Source of the DNA: Pseudovibrio sp. Tun.PSC04-5.I4
GTDB lineage: Bacteria > Pseudomonadota > Alphaproteobacteria > Rhizobiales > Stappiaceae
DNA length: 64,000 nt
Assembly (NCBI RefSeq): GCF_900104145.1
Contig: NZ_FNLB01000006.1
Span: 4,156,501 to 4,220,500 of the forward strand
Reading direction: 5' to 3'
Below, one piece after another: positions 54,141 to 63,168 of this stretch (the stretch's first letter is position 1; every line of letters starts with the position of its first letter). The position numbers and the translations under genes were made by a program. The notes below the pieces were generated by a model that saw only the letters and a program-made list of their open reading frames with translations, had not been told where the DNA came from and searched no databases.

Positions 54141-55988
54141 ATGAGTCTGGGATCTGCACTAAATGCAGCAATGTCGGGATTGACACTGACAAAGGCTCAG
54201 TTGGCGGTCACGTCGCAAAATATCGCCAATGCCAGTGTTGATGGCTACACACTGAAAAGCGTTGTTGGTACTGAGGTCTATAACACCGCTACATCTGCGT
54301 CGTCAGTCCTTTCCAATCAGGTGCAACGCCAAGTCAATACTCAATTGCAGTCTTCCTACTGGGAAAGTCAGAGCGACGCTGCCTTCGCGACGCAATATAA
54401 CGCCTATATCAAACAGTTGGACCAGATGTTTGGGAAAGTCGGGGATACATCTTCGATACCAAATCTGGTCAATACCTTTGAGAGCGCGTTGACGTCACTT
54501 GCTACAGATCCCAGCTCGCAAAGTGCGCAACAAGTGGCTGTGACATCTGCTCAAACATTATCGCAGAGTATCAATCGAACTTCCAATTCAGTTCAAGAGA
54601 TGCGCCGGGATGCCGATACTCAAATCTCAGAGAACGTAGATGGCATTAATTCGACGCTTAAAGGGATTGAAAGTCTAGAAGACAGCATCATCTCTGAACG
54701 CGCTGCGGGCAGAACAACGGTTCATCTGGAAGATCAGTTGGACCGCCAGCTTGAATCACTGTCCAGTCAAATGGATATCGATGTTGGTCGGGATGGTGAT
54801 GGGTATCTGCGAATTTCCACACGCACGGGGCAAACGCTTTATAGTGACAAGGCCTCAGAACTTAAGTTCACATCTAGCCCAACCTTGGGTGCAGGTGTTG
54901 AGGGTAATCCTATTGAGGTAATTACGCCGTCAGGGTCGTCCATTGAACTCAATAAATATGATTTGCAAAGTGGTAGCATAGGGGCGTTGGTTTCATTGCG
55001 AGATGAAGCCTTGCCAGATACGCAAGCTCGTCTTGATGAACTCGCTGGTCAAATGTCGCTGGCATTGTCTCAACAAACAGCTGAGGGCGTTGCCGCAGAT
55101 GATGGAGGAGCCCCTGCTGCCGCGACTGGCCTTAGCGTGGATACGTCGAGCCTCAAGTCTTCAGGCGACAAAATCGAGTTGGAGTTCAAGGTCAATGGCG
55201 GCGAAACGCGTAAAGTTAGTTTTGTCGCGGTAACCGACTCTAGTTTGTTACCACTGTCCCCTGATGTTACGGCGGATTCAAACGATATCGTGCATGGGAT
55301 TGTGATCCCAGCAGATGCGGCATCGTTGCAAAGCCAGATCTCTAGTGCTCTTGGCACTGGATTTGATGTCAGTGTTGATGCAACGGGTAGTTTGAAGGTA
55401 TTAGCGCCGACAAGCCCAGGGGCGATCGAAGTTACTGGGTTAGCTGCCAAGAATACTCGTACTGTCACCAGCGCTGATGGGGCTGAGCTCCCTTTATTCG
55501 TAGATTCCAGAGATGGCGGTACGCCCTATACCGGAGCGTTGGAAAATGGCGGACAGAAGACGGGGTACGCGCAACGTATCGTTGTTAATCAAGCAGTTTT
55601 AAATGACCCGAGTTTATTGGCTGGTGAATCTGATAAACAGAATTCTGATCGGGCCAATCTCATAAAAGATAGATTAACGAAAACAGAGTTTACGTTTTCT
55701 CCTGGGACTGGCATAGGCGCGCAGAATGCTCCTTATGTGGGGTCTATATCTGATTTTGCGATTGAAACGGTCGTTAAGCAGAGTTTGGTGGCGGGTGCCG
55801 CAAATACTGCTGAGAGCAATACGAGCGCTGCGAAGGTGATCTCGAAAAATGCTTACGAAAACAGCTACAAAGTAGACGTTGACGAAGAACTTGTTAAACT
55901 CACAGAATTGCAGAACGCATATGCTGCAAATGCGCGTGTGCTCAAGGCTATTGATGAGATGCTTGATACTCTTATGAATATTATTTAG
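54141..55988 (+). CDS. flgK: Flagellar hook-associated protein 1 (FlgK)
   Basis: Hook-filament junction protein, 615 aa. The N terminus has LGSALNAAMSGLTLTKAQLA and SQNIANASVDGYT, the axial-protein signature. The C terminus ends with VDEELVKLTELQNAYAAN, also a signature, and LMNII. A long central insertion carries a module near 340-440 (SGDKIELEFKVNGGETRKVSF; LQSQISSALGTGFDVSV). It starts 57 bp after flgE and ends 24 bp before flgL; there is no terminator between them. Confidence 0.93.
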   Translation: MSLGSALNAAMSGLTLTKAQLAVTSQNIANASVDGYTLKSVVGTEVYNTATSASSVLSNQVQRQVNTQLQSSYWESQSDAAFATQYNAYIKQLDQMFGKVGDTSSIPNLVNTFESALTSLATDPSSQSAQQVAVTSAQTLSQSINRTSNSVQEMRRDADTQISENVDGINSTLKGIESLEDSIISERAAGRTTVHLEDQLDRQLESLSSQMDIDVGRDGDGYLRISTRTGQTLYSDKASELKFTSSPTLGAGVEGNPIEVITPSGSSIELNKYDLQSGSIGALVSLRDEALPDTQARLDELAGQMSLALSQQTAEGVAADDGGAPAAATGLSVDTSSLKSSGDKIELEFKVNGGETRKVSFVAVTDSSLLPLSPDVTADSNDIVHGIVIPADAASLQSQISSALGTGFDVSVDATGSLKVLAPTSPGAIEVTGLAAKNTRTVTSADGAELPLFVDSRDGGTPYTGALENGGQKTGYAQRIVVNQAVLNDPSLLAGESDKQNSDRANLIKDRLTKTEFTFSPGTGIGAQNAPYVGSISDFAIETVVKQSLVAGAANTAESNTSAAKVISKNAYENSYKVDVDEELVKLTELQNAYAANARVLKAIDEMLDTLMNII

Positions 55989-56012
55989 CGCTTTTGAGGA
56001 TTGGACCGTCCA

Positions 56013-57569
56013 ATGAATACAATCGGATACTCAAAATCTCATAGTTATATGATTGATTTGCTCATGCAGCAAAAGACGCAGCTGGAAGACAAATCGATCC
56101 AATTGACTTCGGGACATAAGGCGCAAACATACGGCGGTATGAGTGCTGATGCCCGTATTGCGTTGGATATGCGGCGTGAAATTTCGGGCATTGAAACCTA
56201 CGAAGATACGAATGCGACCGCGAGTCTTCATCTGACGCTTATGAGTAAATCTCTGGAATATATGGAGAAAATGCGTTCTGAAAGTGTAAGCTCTATTGAT
56301 GATAACAACTACACGTTGACAACTGGTGGTCAAACGACAAGCCAACAAGCTACAGAAATTATGCTGCATGAGACGATTTCGCAGCTGAATACTGATGTTA
56401 ATGGTTATTATCTTTATGGCGGTAAAGACGCGAGTGGGCCTCCTGTTGCTCCTCTTGATGATATTATGGACGGCAAAGATGGGAAGATGGGTCTTAAGGA
56501 GCTTATGGCTCGTTATGAAAGCGCCCACCTCGGGAGTTCGCAGAATGGGCGATTGGGAAGTAGTGTAACCGTCCCTGCTGGCTCTCCTGTTCTGACACTT
56601 CAGCAAGATAATGTTGAGGGCTTTGGCTTTAAGATCAACTCAGTAACCGCTTCATCTGCTGATGTGGCAACGGCAGTTGTGCCTGAAGATCTAACTGATC
56701 CTCTTAATCCGAAGGGAAAACAGGGGTCTTTTACATTTAATGACACCCCAAAAGTTGGCGATACGATTGAAGTTGAGCTTGAGCTTCCAGATGGCACAAA
56801 ATCTATTGTTAGGCTAACCGCTACAGATGATCCTGATGCAGGTGAGGGAACCTTTTTGATTGGTACCGGCGCTGACCCTGCACTTGAAAGCACTCAAAAT
56901 GCCCAAGTCGCCTTTGATAAAGCCATCTCTGATATTGCGAAGACAGATCTTCGCGCCGTTGCTGATGTGCAGGCAGGTGAGGAATTCTTCGGCAATCATG
57001 GACGCGCTGATCCTGCTCCAAAAGTACCGAAGGCGAATGGGTCTGGGTATGAGACTTCCACTGATCTTCTTGTCGATTGGTATACGGGTACAGAAAACTC
57101 CGAGGATCCGCGTGCTGATAAGTCAGTTCAAATCGACGATAATGTAAGTGTCAATTATGGTGCACGTGCAAATGAATCCGCCTTTTCTGAACAGCTGCAG
57201 AACTTAGCGGTCTTTGTTGCGGCAGATTTTATTGCAGCTACACCTGATGACGCAGCCAGTGAAGCTGAGGCGAAATCTTATTACAGTGCTTTGGCAAAGC
57301 GCAGCGACGCTGCACTCTCTGTTGCTGGTGATAGTAATTCCGGCATTCAGAGCGTAGCCGCTGAGATTGCCGTTGTGAACACAGCTGTTGTGAGCACTGC
57401 TGAACGCCTGACACAGACCAAGCTGAGCTATCAGAATACTCTGGGCAGCGCGGAGAATGTAGACAAAACATTGGTTGCAACGGAAATTGCAGTTTTGCAG
57501 ACTGATTTAGATGCGTCCTTTAAAGCAACATCAATGCTGCTGAACCTGACGATCACTCGGTTTCTTTAG
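56013..57569 (+). CDS. flgL: Flagellar hook-associated protein 3 (FlgL)
   Basis: Flagellin-like HAP3, 518 aa from the ATG at 56013; a TTG at 56001 is a possible alternative. Usual length is about 300-350 residues. The N terminus (GYSKSHSYMIDLLMQQKTQLEDKSIQL) and C terminus (VATEIAVLQTDLDASFKAT...LNLTITRFL) are typical helical termini. The middle (about 205-290) carries an insertion of the same kind as in flagellin (VGDTIEVELELPDGTKSIV). Third gene of the flgE-flgK-flgL operon, followed by a terminator. Confidence 0.9.
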   Translation: MNTIGYSKSHSYMIDLLMQQKTQLEDKSIQLTSGHKAQTYGGMSADARIALDMRREISGIETYEDTNATASLHLTLMSKSLEYMEKMRSESVSSIDDNNYTLTTGGQTTSQQATEIMLHETISQLNTDVNGYYLYGGKDASGPPVAPLDDIMDGKDGKMGLKELMARYESAHLGSSQNGRLGSSVTVPAGSPVLTLQQDNVEGFGFKINSVTASSADVATAVVPEDLTDPLNPKGKQGSFTFNDTPKVGDTIEVELELPDGTKSIVRLTATDDPDAGEGTFLIGTGADPALESTQNAQVAFDKAISDIAKTDLRAVADVQAGEEFFGNHGRADPAPKVPKANGSGYETSTDLLVDWYTGTENSEDPRADKSVQIDDNVSVNYGARANESAFSEQLQNLAVFVAADFIAATPDDAASEAEAKSYYSALAKRSDAALSVAGDSNSGIQSVAAEIAVVNTAVVSTAERLTQTKLSYQNTLGSAENVDKTLVATEIAVLQTDLDASFKATSMLLNLTITRFL

Positions 57570-57587
57570 AAATCGTGGGCATCTACG

Positions 57588-57617
57588 AAAAAGCCTCCGG
57601 CATTTGCTGGAGGCTTT
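57588..57617 (-). terminator. Terminator between flgL and flaF
   Basis: AAGCCTCC pairs with GGAGGCTT around a ten-base centre. On the minus strand it is followed by TTTTTCG, so it ends flaF/flbT. It may also act for flgL on the plus strand. Confidence 0.8.
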
Positions 57618-57622
57618 GGTGT

Positions 57623-58009
57623 TTATGGAGCCGCTTTTTGACCGCGTAGTCCTGCCGCCAAAGACTTATTGATGTTGATCATGGTCTCCAAGGCAACAGG
57701 GTCTTCCCCTGCCATCATCTCTAAGGTGCGATTAAAAATGAACAAACCCAGATTTGCAATATTGTTTTGCAGCGGGAAAGGAAGTTCACTGGTAGTCTCA
57801 GTCGCTTCGGCAACAAAAATCGTCCAAAGTGTGCGGTTGAATATGAGAGCGTCATTACGTTCTTCTATCGAAACAGTAGTCCACTCCCTTTGCAGCACTG
57901 ACAGTCGCGCAGCAGCTTTCATCAAAGCTTCAGCTTCCAGAGCTCTCGGATCCATCGATGCCGAGGTGTTGGCGGATTGCTGATATGCTTGAGTTGCTTG
58001 TTGATACAT
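57623..58009 (-). CDS. flaF: Flagellar biosynthesis regulator FlaF
   Basis: A 128-aa helical protein. The start YQQATQAYQQSANTSASMDPRALEAEALMKAAARL and the core FNRTLWTIFVAEAT and LPFPLQNNIANLGLFIFNRTL are the FlaF family pattern. FlaF promotes flagellin export or translation and works with FlbT in alphaproteobacteria. Its start lies 80 bp inside the 3' end of flbT. Encoded on the strand opposite to flagellin. Confidence 0.92.
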   Translation of the reverse strand: MYQQATQAYQQSANTSASMDPRALEAEALMKAAARLSVLQREWTTVSIEERNDALIFNRTLWTIFVAEATETTSELPFPLQNNIANLGLFIFNRTLEMMAGEDPVALETMININKSLAAGLRGQKAAP

Positions 58010-58385
58010 GACTGATCAAAGTCCTTTCATATTCAACCAATTTTTTGGCGAGCTTAAGTGCACGATAAAGCTCTTCCGCCAAAATGGCTGTGCTGATGTC
58101 ACTGATATAGGGGTGAGTGCTTGGTGCGGCGTTGAGCATCTGTTCAATTAGAACCAGATATTCACTCTGCGTTGTCGTAATGTCGCCCTCGAGATACATG
58201 AGCTGAACAGCAAGATATATCTTCTTTGCTTGCGTATCTGCCAATTCAACGGTCATGATATCTTTCTCCCGTAAAATGGGAGCTTTTCCCTGTATGAACA
58301 GGCGCGCACGCTGTTTGTCGTTGGTGATGAGTGTATCGCCAACAATCAGCATTTCTCCAGGTTTTAATTCTACCTTAAGCGCCAT
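57930..58385 (-). CDS. flbT: Flagellin mRNA repressor FlbT
   Basis: A 151-aa RNA-associated post-transcriptional regulator. The N terminus ALKVELKPGEMLIVGDTLITN, then FIQGKAPILREKDIMT, is diagnostic. I use the ATG at 58383-58385, which has AGGAAGG upstream. In Caulobacter, FlbT binds the 5' untranslated region of flagellin mRNA and limits its stability until the hook is complete. The divergent gene 343 bp away is flagellin, its expected target. Its end overlaps flaF by 80 bp in another frame. Confidence 0.93.
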   Translation of the reverse strand: MALKVELKPGEMLIVGDTLITNDKQRARLFIQGKAPILREKDIMTVELADTQAKKIYLAVQLMYLEGDITTTQSEYLVLIEQMLNAAPSTHPYISDISTAILAEELYRALKLAKKLVEYERTLISHVSTSNSSISAIRQHLGIDGSESSGS

Positions 58386-58636
58386 GTTCACCTTCCTTAC
58401 TTAAATCTAGTCTCAATTGCCCATCAATTGGTTAATATTGGTTGTTTGTACAATGGAAATTCTTCGATATTCCGTGGGCTTAAGGAAAGCAAGCGACTTT
58501 AGTTTTCTCCTGTCATTTTAGATTCCGGTGTCGCTCTCCATATGTACTTACGGGTCTTTTCTGACGGTGTAATTTCTTGGTGATAAGTCTGTATATCCTG
58601 TCAAAAATAACTACTCTGGGTTGCTTGTTAAGAGGC

Positions 58637-58652
58637 TGGCAATATTGTGGCT
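58637..58652 (+). promoter_or_regulatory. Candidate sigma-54 promoter of flagellin
   Basis: TGGCAATATTGTGGCT has GG at 58638-58639 and GC at 58650-58651, ten bases apart, with TGGCA at -24. The -12 half is TGGC rather than TTGC, so this is a weaker match than at flgE. Predicted start near 58663. Confidence 0.55.
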
Positions 58653-58684
58653 CCCATACAGAGGCAGTGACGATTGTCACGAAT

Positions 58685-58721
58685 AGCTCAAGAATGAGCT
58701 TCTCTTCATCCTAGAAAGGAT
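58685..58721 (+). promoter_or_regulatory. Flagellin leader hairpins covering the ribosome-binding site
   Basis: Stem 1: AGCTC (58685-58689) with GAGCT (58696-58700). Stem 2: ATCCT (58708-58712) with AGGAT (58717-58721) around AGAA. The AAGGA ribosome-binding site (58716-58720) lies in the second stem, eight bases before the ATG. A plausible FlbT target; that link is inferred. Confidence 0.6.
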
Positions 58722-58728
58722 AGTTATT

Positions 58729-60276
58729 ATGTCTGATATTACACTCACTGCAGCGGTGCGCTCCAACCTTAGTACTCTGCAAAATACAGCTTCTTTGATT
58801 TCTCAGACTTCCGAGCGTCTTTCCACCGGCAATAAAGTGAACTCCGCGCTCGACAATCCAAATTCATTTTTCACAGCATCCTCTTTGAATTCACGTGCGT
58901 CCGATTTGAGCAACCTGCAGGATGATATTGGGCAGTCTGTTTCTACACTGGATGCTGCTGATAAGGGTATTGGTGGTATCAACAAGCTTCTTGATGCGGC
59001 TAAAGGTAAAGCAAACCAGGCTCTTCAATCAAAAGACGAGTCTACTCGTGCCAAGTATGCAGAAGAATTCAATGAACTGCGTACACAGATTGAAGATATT
59101 GCCAAGGATTCTGGCTACAAAGGTAAGAACCTTCTTGGTGGTGACGGCAATGATCTGACTGTTAAGTTCAACGAAGATGGTTCATCTCAGCTGAAAATTG
59201 GTGCTGTTGATTACACCGACCTAGACTCCGAAAACTCCTCGTTCACTTTGGATAAGATTGGTTCCACCAAGTCTTCTGTAACTGAGCGTAACGAAGAAGC
59301 CGCATTTAGCCTTGGACGTACGCCGTCAACTGATCCGAATGCAGGTAAGTTTGACATTGGCATTACTGCTGGTGCTGCTATAACCGGCGCAAGTAATATT
59401 AGTGCTATTAATCAATTTGAGGAAGGCGATAAAATCACGCTTTCTGCTGGTGATCAGAAATTTGAAGTAGAGACGAAGGATGCTGAAGATCTTGATGCAA
59501 CGGCTTTAAAAATTCAAACTGAGCTGCGGAAAATTGATGGTAATGATGCGGCTACTGTAACGTTTAATGTCGATAAATTTGAGATTTCCGGCGCGAATGA
59601 AGATTTCAAAATTGGTTATGAAGCAGCTGGCACAACAGCTACTGGGTTCACAGACACCAACGTAGCTGGTGAAGAAAAGTTGCTTGCAACAACTAAGCTT
59701 GAAGATCTTGATGCGTTTAAATCCGGCGACGTTATCGAGTTCCAGCTTGGAGATGGCAATAAATCCTCCTTTGATGTAACTGGTAAATCTGTAAGTGATC
59801 TTGCTACTGCTATTGGTGGCCTTACAGGCGTTACGGCTAACGTCGCAGATGATAAGATTAACATTGATGTTACCGACCAGGACCTTAAATTCAGCTTTAA
59901 AGGGGATGGTGCAGGTGCAGAATTTTCTGACCCTAAGAAAAACGAGATCGGAAAAGATCTTGATGCGGTTGATGGACGCGGTTGGGGTGATGACGATCTT
60001 ATCGAGAAATCTCTCGAACAGGTTCGTACAGCTCAGACTGATCTGCGTGCGCAAGCATCTACTTTTGGTACCAACCTTTCCGTTGTGACCAACCGTCAGG
60101 ACTTCACTTCAGATTTGATTAACACACTGCAAACTGGTGCTGGTAAACTGACGCTTGCAGATTCTAACCTTGAAGGTGCGAATCTTGCAGCTTTGAACAC
60201 TCAGAACTCCATTGCGACAACAACTCTAAGCTTGGCTACTCAGGCTGGACAGTCTGTTCTGCAGCTTATCCGATAA
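58729..60276 (+). CDS. Flagellin
   Basis: Filament subunit, 515 aa. Conserved N-terminal D0/D1 (DITLTAAVRSNLSTLQNTA..., LSTGNKVNSALDNPNSFF) and C-terminal D1/D0 (QASTFGTNLSVVTNRQDFTSDL; SIATTTLSLATQAGQSVLQLI) are of the alphaproteobacterial kind. The middle (about 170-400) carries two related modules: one near 235-305 (GDKITLSAGDQKFEVE) and one near 330-400 (SGDVIEFQLGDGNKSSFDV). Such inserts form the outer filament surface. FlbT and FlaF genes lie divergently. A terminator follows. Confidence 0.95.
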   Translation: MSDITLTAAVRSNLSTLQNTASLISQTSERLSTGNKVNSALDNPNSFFTASSLNSRASDLSNLQDDIGQSVSTLDAADKGIGGINKLLDAAKGKANQALQSKDESTRAKYAEEFNELRTQIEDIAKDSGYKGKNLLGGDGNDLTVKFNEDGSSQLKIGAVDYTDLDSENSSFTLDKIGSTKSSVTERNEEAAFSLGRTPSTDPNAGKFDIGITAGAAITGASNISAINQFEEGDKITLSAGDQKFEVETKDAEDLDATALKIQTELRKIDGNDAATVTFNVDKFEISGANEDFKIGYEAAGTTATGFTDTNVAGEEKLLATTKLEDLDAFKSGDVIEFQLGDGNKSSFDVTGKSVSDLATAIGGLTGVTANVADDKINIDVTDQDLKFSFKGDGAGAEFSDPKKNEIGKDLDAVDGRGWGDDDLIEKSLEQVRTAQTDLRAQASTFGTNLSVVTNRQDFTSDLINTLQTGAGKLTLADSNLEGANLAALNTQNSIATTTLSLATQAGQSVLQLIR

Positions 60277-60303
60277 GCTCTCGACCAGATTTGAGTTTTG
60301 GAG

Positions 60304-60328
60304 AACGCGCCTTTCGGGGCGCGTTTTT
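60304..60328 (+). terminator. Terminator of flagellin
   Basis: ACGCGCC pairs with GGCGCGT around TTTCG, followed by TTTTTC, about 28 bases after the flagellin stop. Confidence 0.88.
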
Positions 60329-60431
60329 CTTTGTTTGCGCAAGGAGATTCGTGGTTTGCGTTGCTGCGTGCGTTGCTATGCGTATATCTGAGTGGTTTTG
60401 CGTTGTTGTGTTGCTAAGGGGCATGATAGGC

Positions 60432-60466
60432 AAAAAAAGAGCCATGCTGCGGGGCAACACGGCTCT
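60432..60466 (-). terminator. Terminator of the flgI-flgJ-flgN-flaG-like group
   Basis: On the minus strand AGAGCC and GGCTCT form a stem of six to nine pairs around a long loop, followed by seven T. It lies 36 bases after the stop of the gene at 60502. Confidence 0.75.
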
Positions 60467-60501
60467 AGGGGGATAGATTTAGCAAGCTGCGGGGATAAAG
60501 C

Positions 60502-60981
60502 TTAGGCTGCTCGTTCCTGCTCGGCTTGTGTGGGCTGGGTCTGCTTAGTTTCGTAGGCTGCTGGATCAACTTCTTTGGCTTCACCGCCAAGATTACGCTT
60601 TTCCTGAAGCTGAATGACTTCGTCAACGAATGCGCGAATGCGACGGGCAGTCTTGGACGGAAGTTCATAGATGACGTCGCCTTCAGGTTCTTGTGTCAAC
60701 GAATAGATGAGTTCTTTTGAATCTTCATCGTAATTGTATTGACGAACTAGTCGGGCTTGATCCAGCGTGGCCTGTTCAGTCTTTTGTGGATCTCCTGTGC
60801 GAGAATCCGACTTGAACGGCTTATTCGTTGCTGTTTGATTGTCAGTGGTCTCTGCTGACGCGGTAACAGCGCGTGCGCCAGACAGCTCTGTCTGAACCTG
60901 TTCGGTTTCAGCTTTTGCCGGAGCGACCTGAGATGTTAACGACTGATGTAAGAGTGTCGGTCTCTGTGCTGTAATTTCCAT
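60502..60981 (-). CDS. FlaG-like small flagellar protein
   Basis: A 159-aa protein: a disordered Thr/Gln/Ala-rich N-terminal half and a compact segment (about 83-125; YNYDEDSKELIYSLTQEPEG, DVIYELPSKTARRIRAFVDEV). The D-x2-T/S-x-E-x-I/V...EPEGDVIYELPS pattern resembles FlaG, a filament-length-related protein. Homology is not certain. GGGGGC lies before the ATG. It is downstream of the flgI-flgJ-flgN group with a 190-bp gap. Confidence 0.55.
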   Translation of the reverse strand: MEITAQRPTLLHQSLTSQVAPAKAETEQVQTELSGARAVTASAETTDNQTATNKPFKSDSRTGDPQKTEQATLDQARLVRQYNYDEDSKELIYSLTQEPEGDVIYELPSKTARRIRAFVDEVIQLQEKRNLGGEAKEVDPAAYETKQTQPTQAEQERAA

Positions 60982-61171
60982 ATAGCCCCCACGGTTTTCT
61001 TCTTGGCAACTTTACGGTGTATATTCTTAAATAAACTTAATATTAACGAGTGTTATTTAATCAAAATTTAATGAAATTACATTCAAATCCGCACAATTCC
61101 CCTATTTCTCAGCGAGGCAAAGTGAGGGGCTTTGGCCTATTTCGTTAATATGCACGCCATTATTTGCGTGT

Positions 61172-61672
61172 TTAGAGTGTTTGATTAACAGCAATGCCCT
61201 GAGCGGATCTTTGTGGTGAAGTCATGACACCCGCAGCGGTGTAACCTTTTGTTTTCATTTGCGAACCAACGGCCTTAGCGACAGTCTCAATAACGTTGTC
61301 AGTCACTGAGCGCGCTGTTGATACCACTTGCAGGTTGGTTTGCAGGATGGGCCTCAGGTCGCCGTGGCGCTCGCGCATACGTTGAATGGAATGCGGTGCA
61401 AGGTTTCCCAGAGCAATCGCATTGTCACTCGCAACCTGAATACCAGATAGGTAAGATTCGATTGCGGCATGCTTTCGCGGCGCCACTGTCGGAAGCTTCG
61501 AGATATGCCCGTCTCGCAACAGCTCCGTTTCGGCCTCGATAGCGGTTACGAGGTTTTCCATTGCGGTGTGAAAGCTTTCGCAGAAGACTTCAGCTTGTGT
61601 CCGGGTTTGGATCGGGGCTTCTTCAAACAATACAATTGCCTGAATAGCGTCAGGGTCGTTCTGAACTGTCAT
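61172..61672 (-). CDS. FlgN-like flagellar chaperone
   Basis: A 166-aa mostly helical protein. The segment VTAIEAETELLRDGHISKLPTV has the FlgN-type heptads (E-x2-L-L-x-D-x3-I-x2-L), followed by APRKHAAIESYL. The tail after about 140 is Ser/Thr/Gln-rich. FlgN-type chaperones bind FlgK and FlgL before export; both genes are in this window. It overlaps flgJ by four bases. Direct family identification would need a profile search. Confidence 0.62.
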   Translation of the reverse strand: MTVQNDPDAIQAIVLFEEAPIQTRTQAEVFCESFHTAMENLVTAIEAETELLRDGHISKLPTVAPRKHAAIESYLSGIQVASDNAIALGNLAPHSIQRMRERHGDLRPILQTNLQVVSTARSVTDNVIETVAKAVGSQMKTKGYTAAGVMTSPQRSAQGIAVNQTL

Positions 61673-62013
61673 TCCGAGGTCTCTTGAAGTTGTAATAGTT
61701 GTGAATGAACCGTGGAAGCTAGGCCAATGCCACCAGATTGAGACAATGTGTTGGCGTACTCGTTAATCAACATAGATTTCCACGCATCAGAGCCTTCTTC
61801 TGTTCCGAATGTCCCGCCGTTTTCCAATCCTGTGAACATGTTCTGCAGCATTTCGTTCAAGAAAACGGATTCAAATTCCTTTGCCTTCTCCATTAACGCA
61901 TCGTTGGTTTTAGCGGACACGCGGGATGCGCCCACCTGATTTGCGTTGGCACCTGCGATAAGGTCGGCAGACGTTGCCAGAGAAGGGGAGGGCAGTTGGG
62001 CTTGAGATAACAT
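61669..62013 (-). CDS. flgJ: Rod-binding protein (FlgJ N-terminal domain type)
   Basis: A 114-aa protein equal to the N-terminal domain of FlgJ without the muramidase domain, as is common in alphaproteobacteria. The signature FESVFLNEMLQNMFTGLENGGTFGTEEGSDAWKSMLINEY (positions about 48-87) is characteristic, as is the closing SGGIGLASTVHSQLL. It caps or guides rod assembly through the periplasm. It overlaps flgI by one base and the FlgN-like gene by four bases. Confidence 0.9.
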   Translation of the reverse strand: MLSQAQLPSPSLATSADLIAGANANQVGASRVSAKTNDALMEKAKEFESVFLNEMLQNMFTGLENGGTFGTEEGSDAWKSMLINEYANTLSQSGGIGLASTVHSQLLQLQETSE

Positions 62014-63131
62014 TAGAGAACCTCAATTTCTGCTTGCAGCGCGCCTGCTGCTTTGATGGCTTGAAGTATGGAGATCAGGTCTCTTGGGCTGATGCCCAAT
62101 GCATTGAGACCGTCGACCAGCTGCTGAAGGGTGATTGTCTCATTTACGAGCGCCAGCTGTTTGTTGTCTTCGGTTACTTGCACATCAGTACGAGGTACTT
62201 CCGCCGTCCGGCCACGTGAGAAGGGAAGCGGCTGCACCACTTCAGGTGACTCTGCGATGGTTACGGTGAGGTTGCCTTGCGCGATTGCGACTGTGGAGAC
62301 CTTCACCTGCTGTCCCATGACAATGATGCCTGAGCTTTCGTCGATGACGATTTTGGCTGGTAGGTCTGGCTCAACAATCAGCTGTTCAATGTCTGTGAGG
62401 AGGTCAACGATGTTGCCATCATATTGTTTTGGCAGTGTCAGACGGACAGTCGCTGGATCGAGTGGCTCAGCGGTTGGCAGGCCGATCAACTCGTTTACTG
62501 CAATTGCAATGCGGCGTGATGTTGTCAGGTCCGGGTTGCGGAGCGCCAGTTTGATTGTGCTGAGTGAGGAGAGTTTGAAGTCCACTTCGCGTTCAACAAG
62601 GGCACCATTTGGGATACGGCCGGATGTTGGTACACCGCGCACGATGGAGGCTGCTTCGCCCTGTACTGCAAAGCCAGCAATTGAAACTGGGCCCTGTGCG
62701 ATTGCATAGGCCTCACCGTCGGCACCCATGAGCGGGGTAACCAGCAATGTGCCGCCTTGCAGGTTTTTGGCATCACCAAGGGCGCTCACTGTTATATCGA
62801 TGCGAGTCCCTTGCGTGGAAAAGGCTGGGAGGTTCGCTGTCACCATCACTGCAGCTGTGTTTTTGGTGTTGAGTTCAGCCTCATTGGTGTTAACGCCTAA
62901 GCGCTCCAGCATTGCCTGCAAAGATTGCCGGGTGAAGGGTGAGGCGGTGAGCGAGTCACCAGTTCCCTGTAGACCGACAACAAGTCCGTACCCGATCAGC
63001 TGGTTGTCACGAATACCTTCAAAGTCAGCAATATCCTTGATCCTTGAGGCAGCATGACCTGGAAGGGTTGCGCCAAAAAGAACGATAAATGCCAAGACGG
63101 CGATTCTACTTAGACTTGCGAGATTGAACAT
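62013..63131 (-). CDS. flgI: Flagellar P-ring protein FlgI
   Basis: Periplasmic P-ring subunit, 372 aa. The signal peptide ends LPGHA-ASRIKDIADFEG. The family block DNQLIGYGLVVGLQGTGDSL follows, with ERLGVN, TAAVMVTANLPAF and the C-terminal NALGISPRDLISILQAIKAAGALQAEIEVL region (last 30 residues). It is the first gene of a minus-strand group (flgI, flgJ, flgN-like). A sigma-54 promoter lies 38-54 bp upstream of its ATG. Confidence 0.96.
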   Translation of the reverse strand: MFNLASLSRIAVLAFIVLFGATLPGHAASRIKDIADFEGIRDNQLIGYGLVVGLQGTGDSLTASPFTRQSLQAMLERLGVNTNEAELNTKNTAAVMVTANLPAFSTQGTRIDITVSALGDAKNLQGGTLLVTPLMGADGEAYAIAQGPVSIAGFAVQGEAASIVRGVPTSGRIPNGALVEREVDFKLSSLSTIKLALRNPDLTTSRRIAIAVNELIGLPTAEPLDPATVRLTLPKQYDGNIVDLLTDIEQLIVEPDLPAKIVIDESSGIIVMGQQVKVSTVAIAQGNLTVTIAESPEVVQPLPFSRGRTAEVPRTDVQVTEDNKQLALVNETITLQQLVDGLNALGISPRDLISILQAIKAAGALQAEIEVL

Positions 63132-63168
63132 CGGTACCCGACTATACGATTCATATTTGCCAAATACA

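Larger units (their letters stand above)
58386..58728. other. flbT/flagellin divergent region and flagellin leader
   Basis: 343 bp containing a candidate sigma-54 promoter (58637-58652), a stem at 58685-58700 and a ribosome-binding-site hairpin at 58708-58721. The part nearer flbT shows no clear promoter on the minus strand. Confidence 0.55.
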
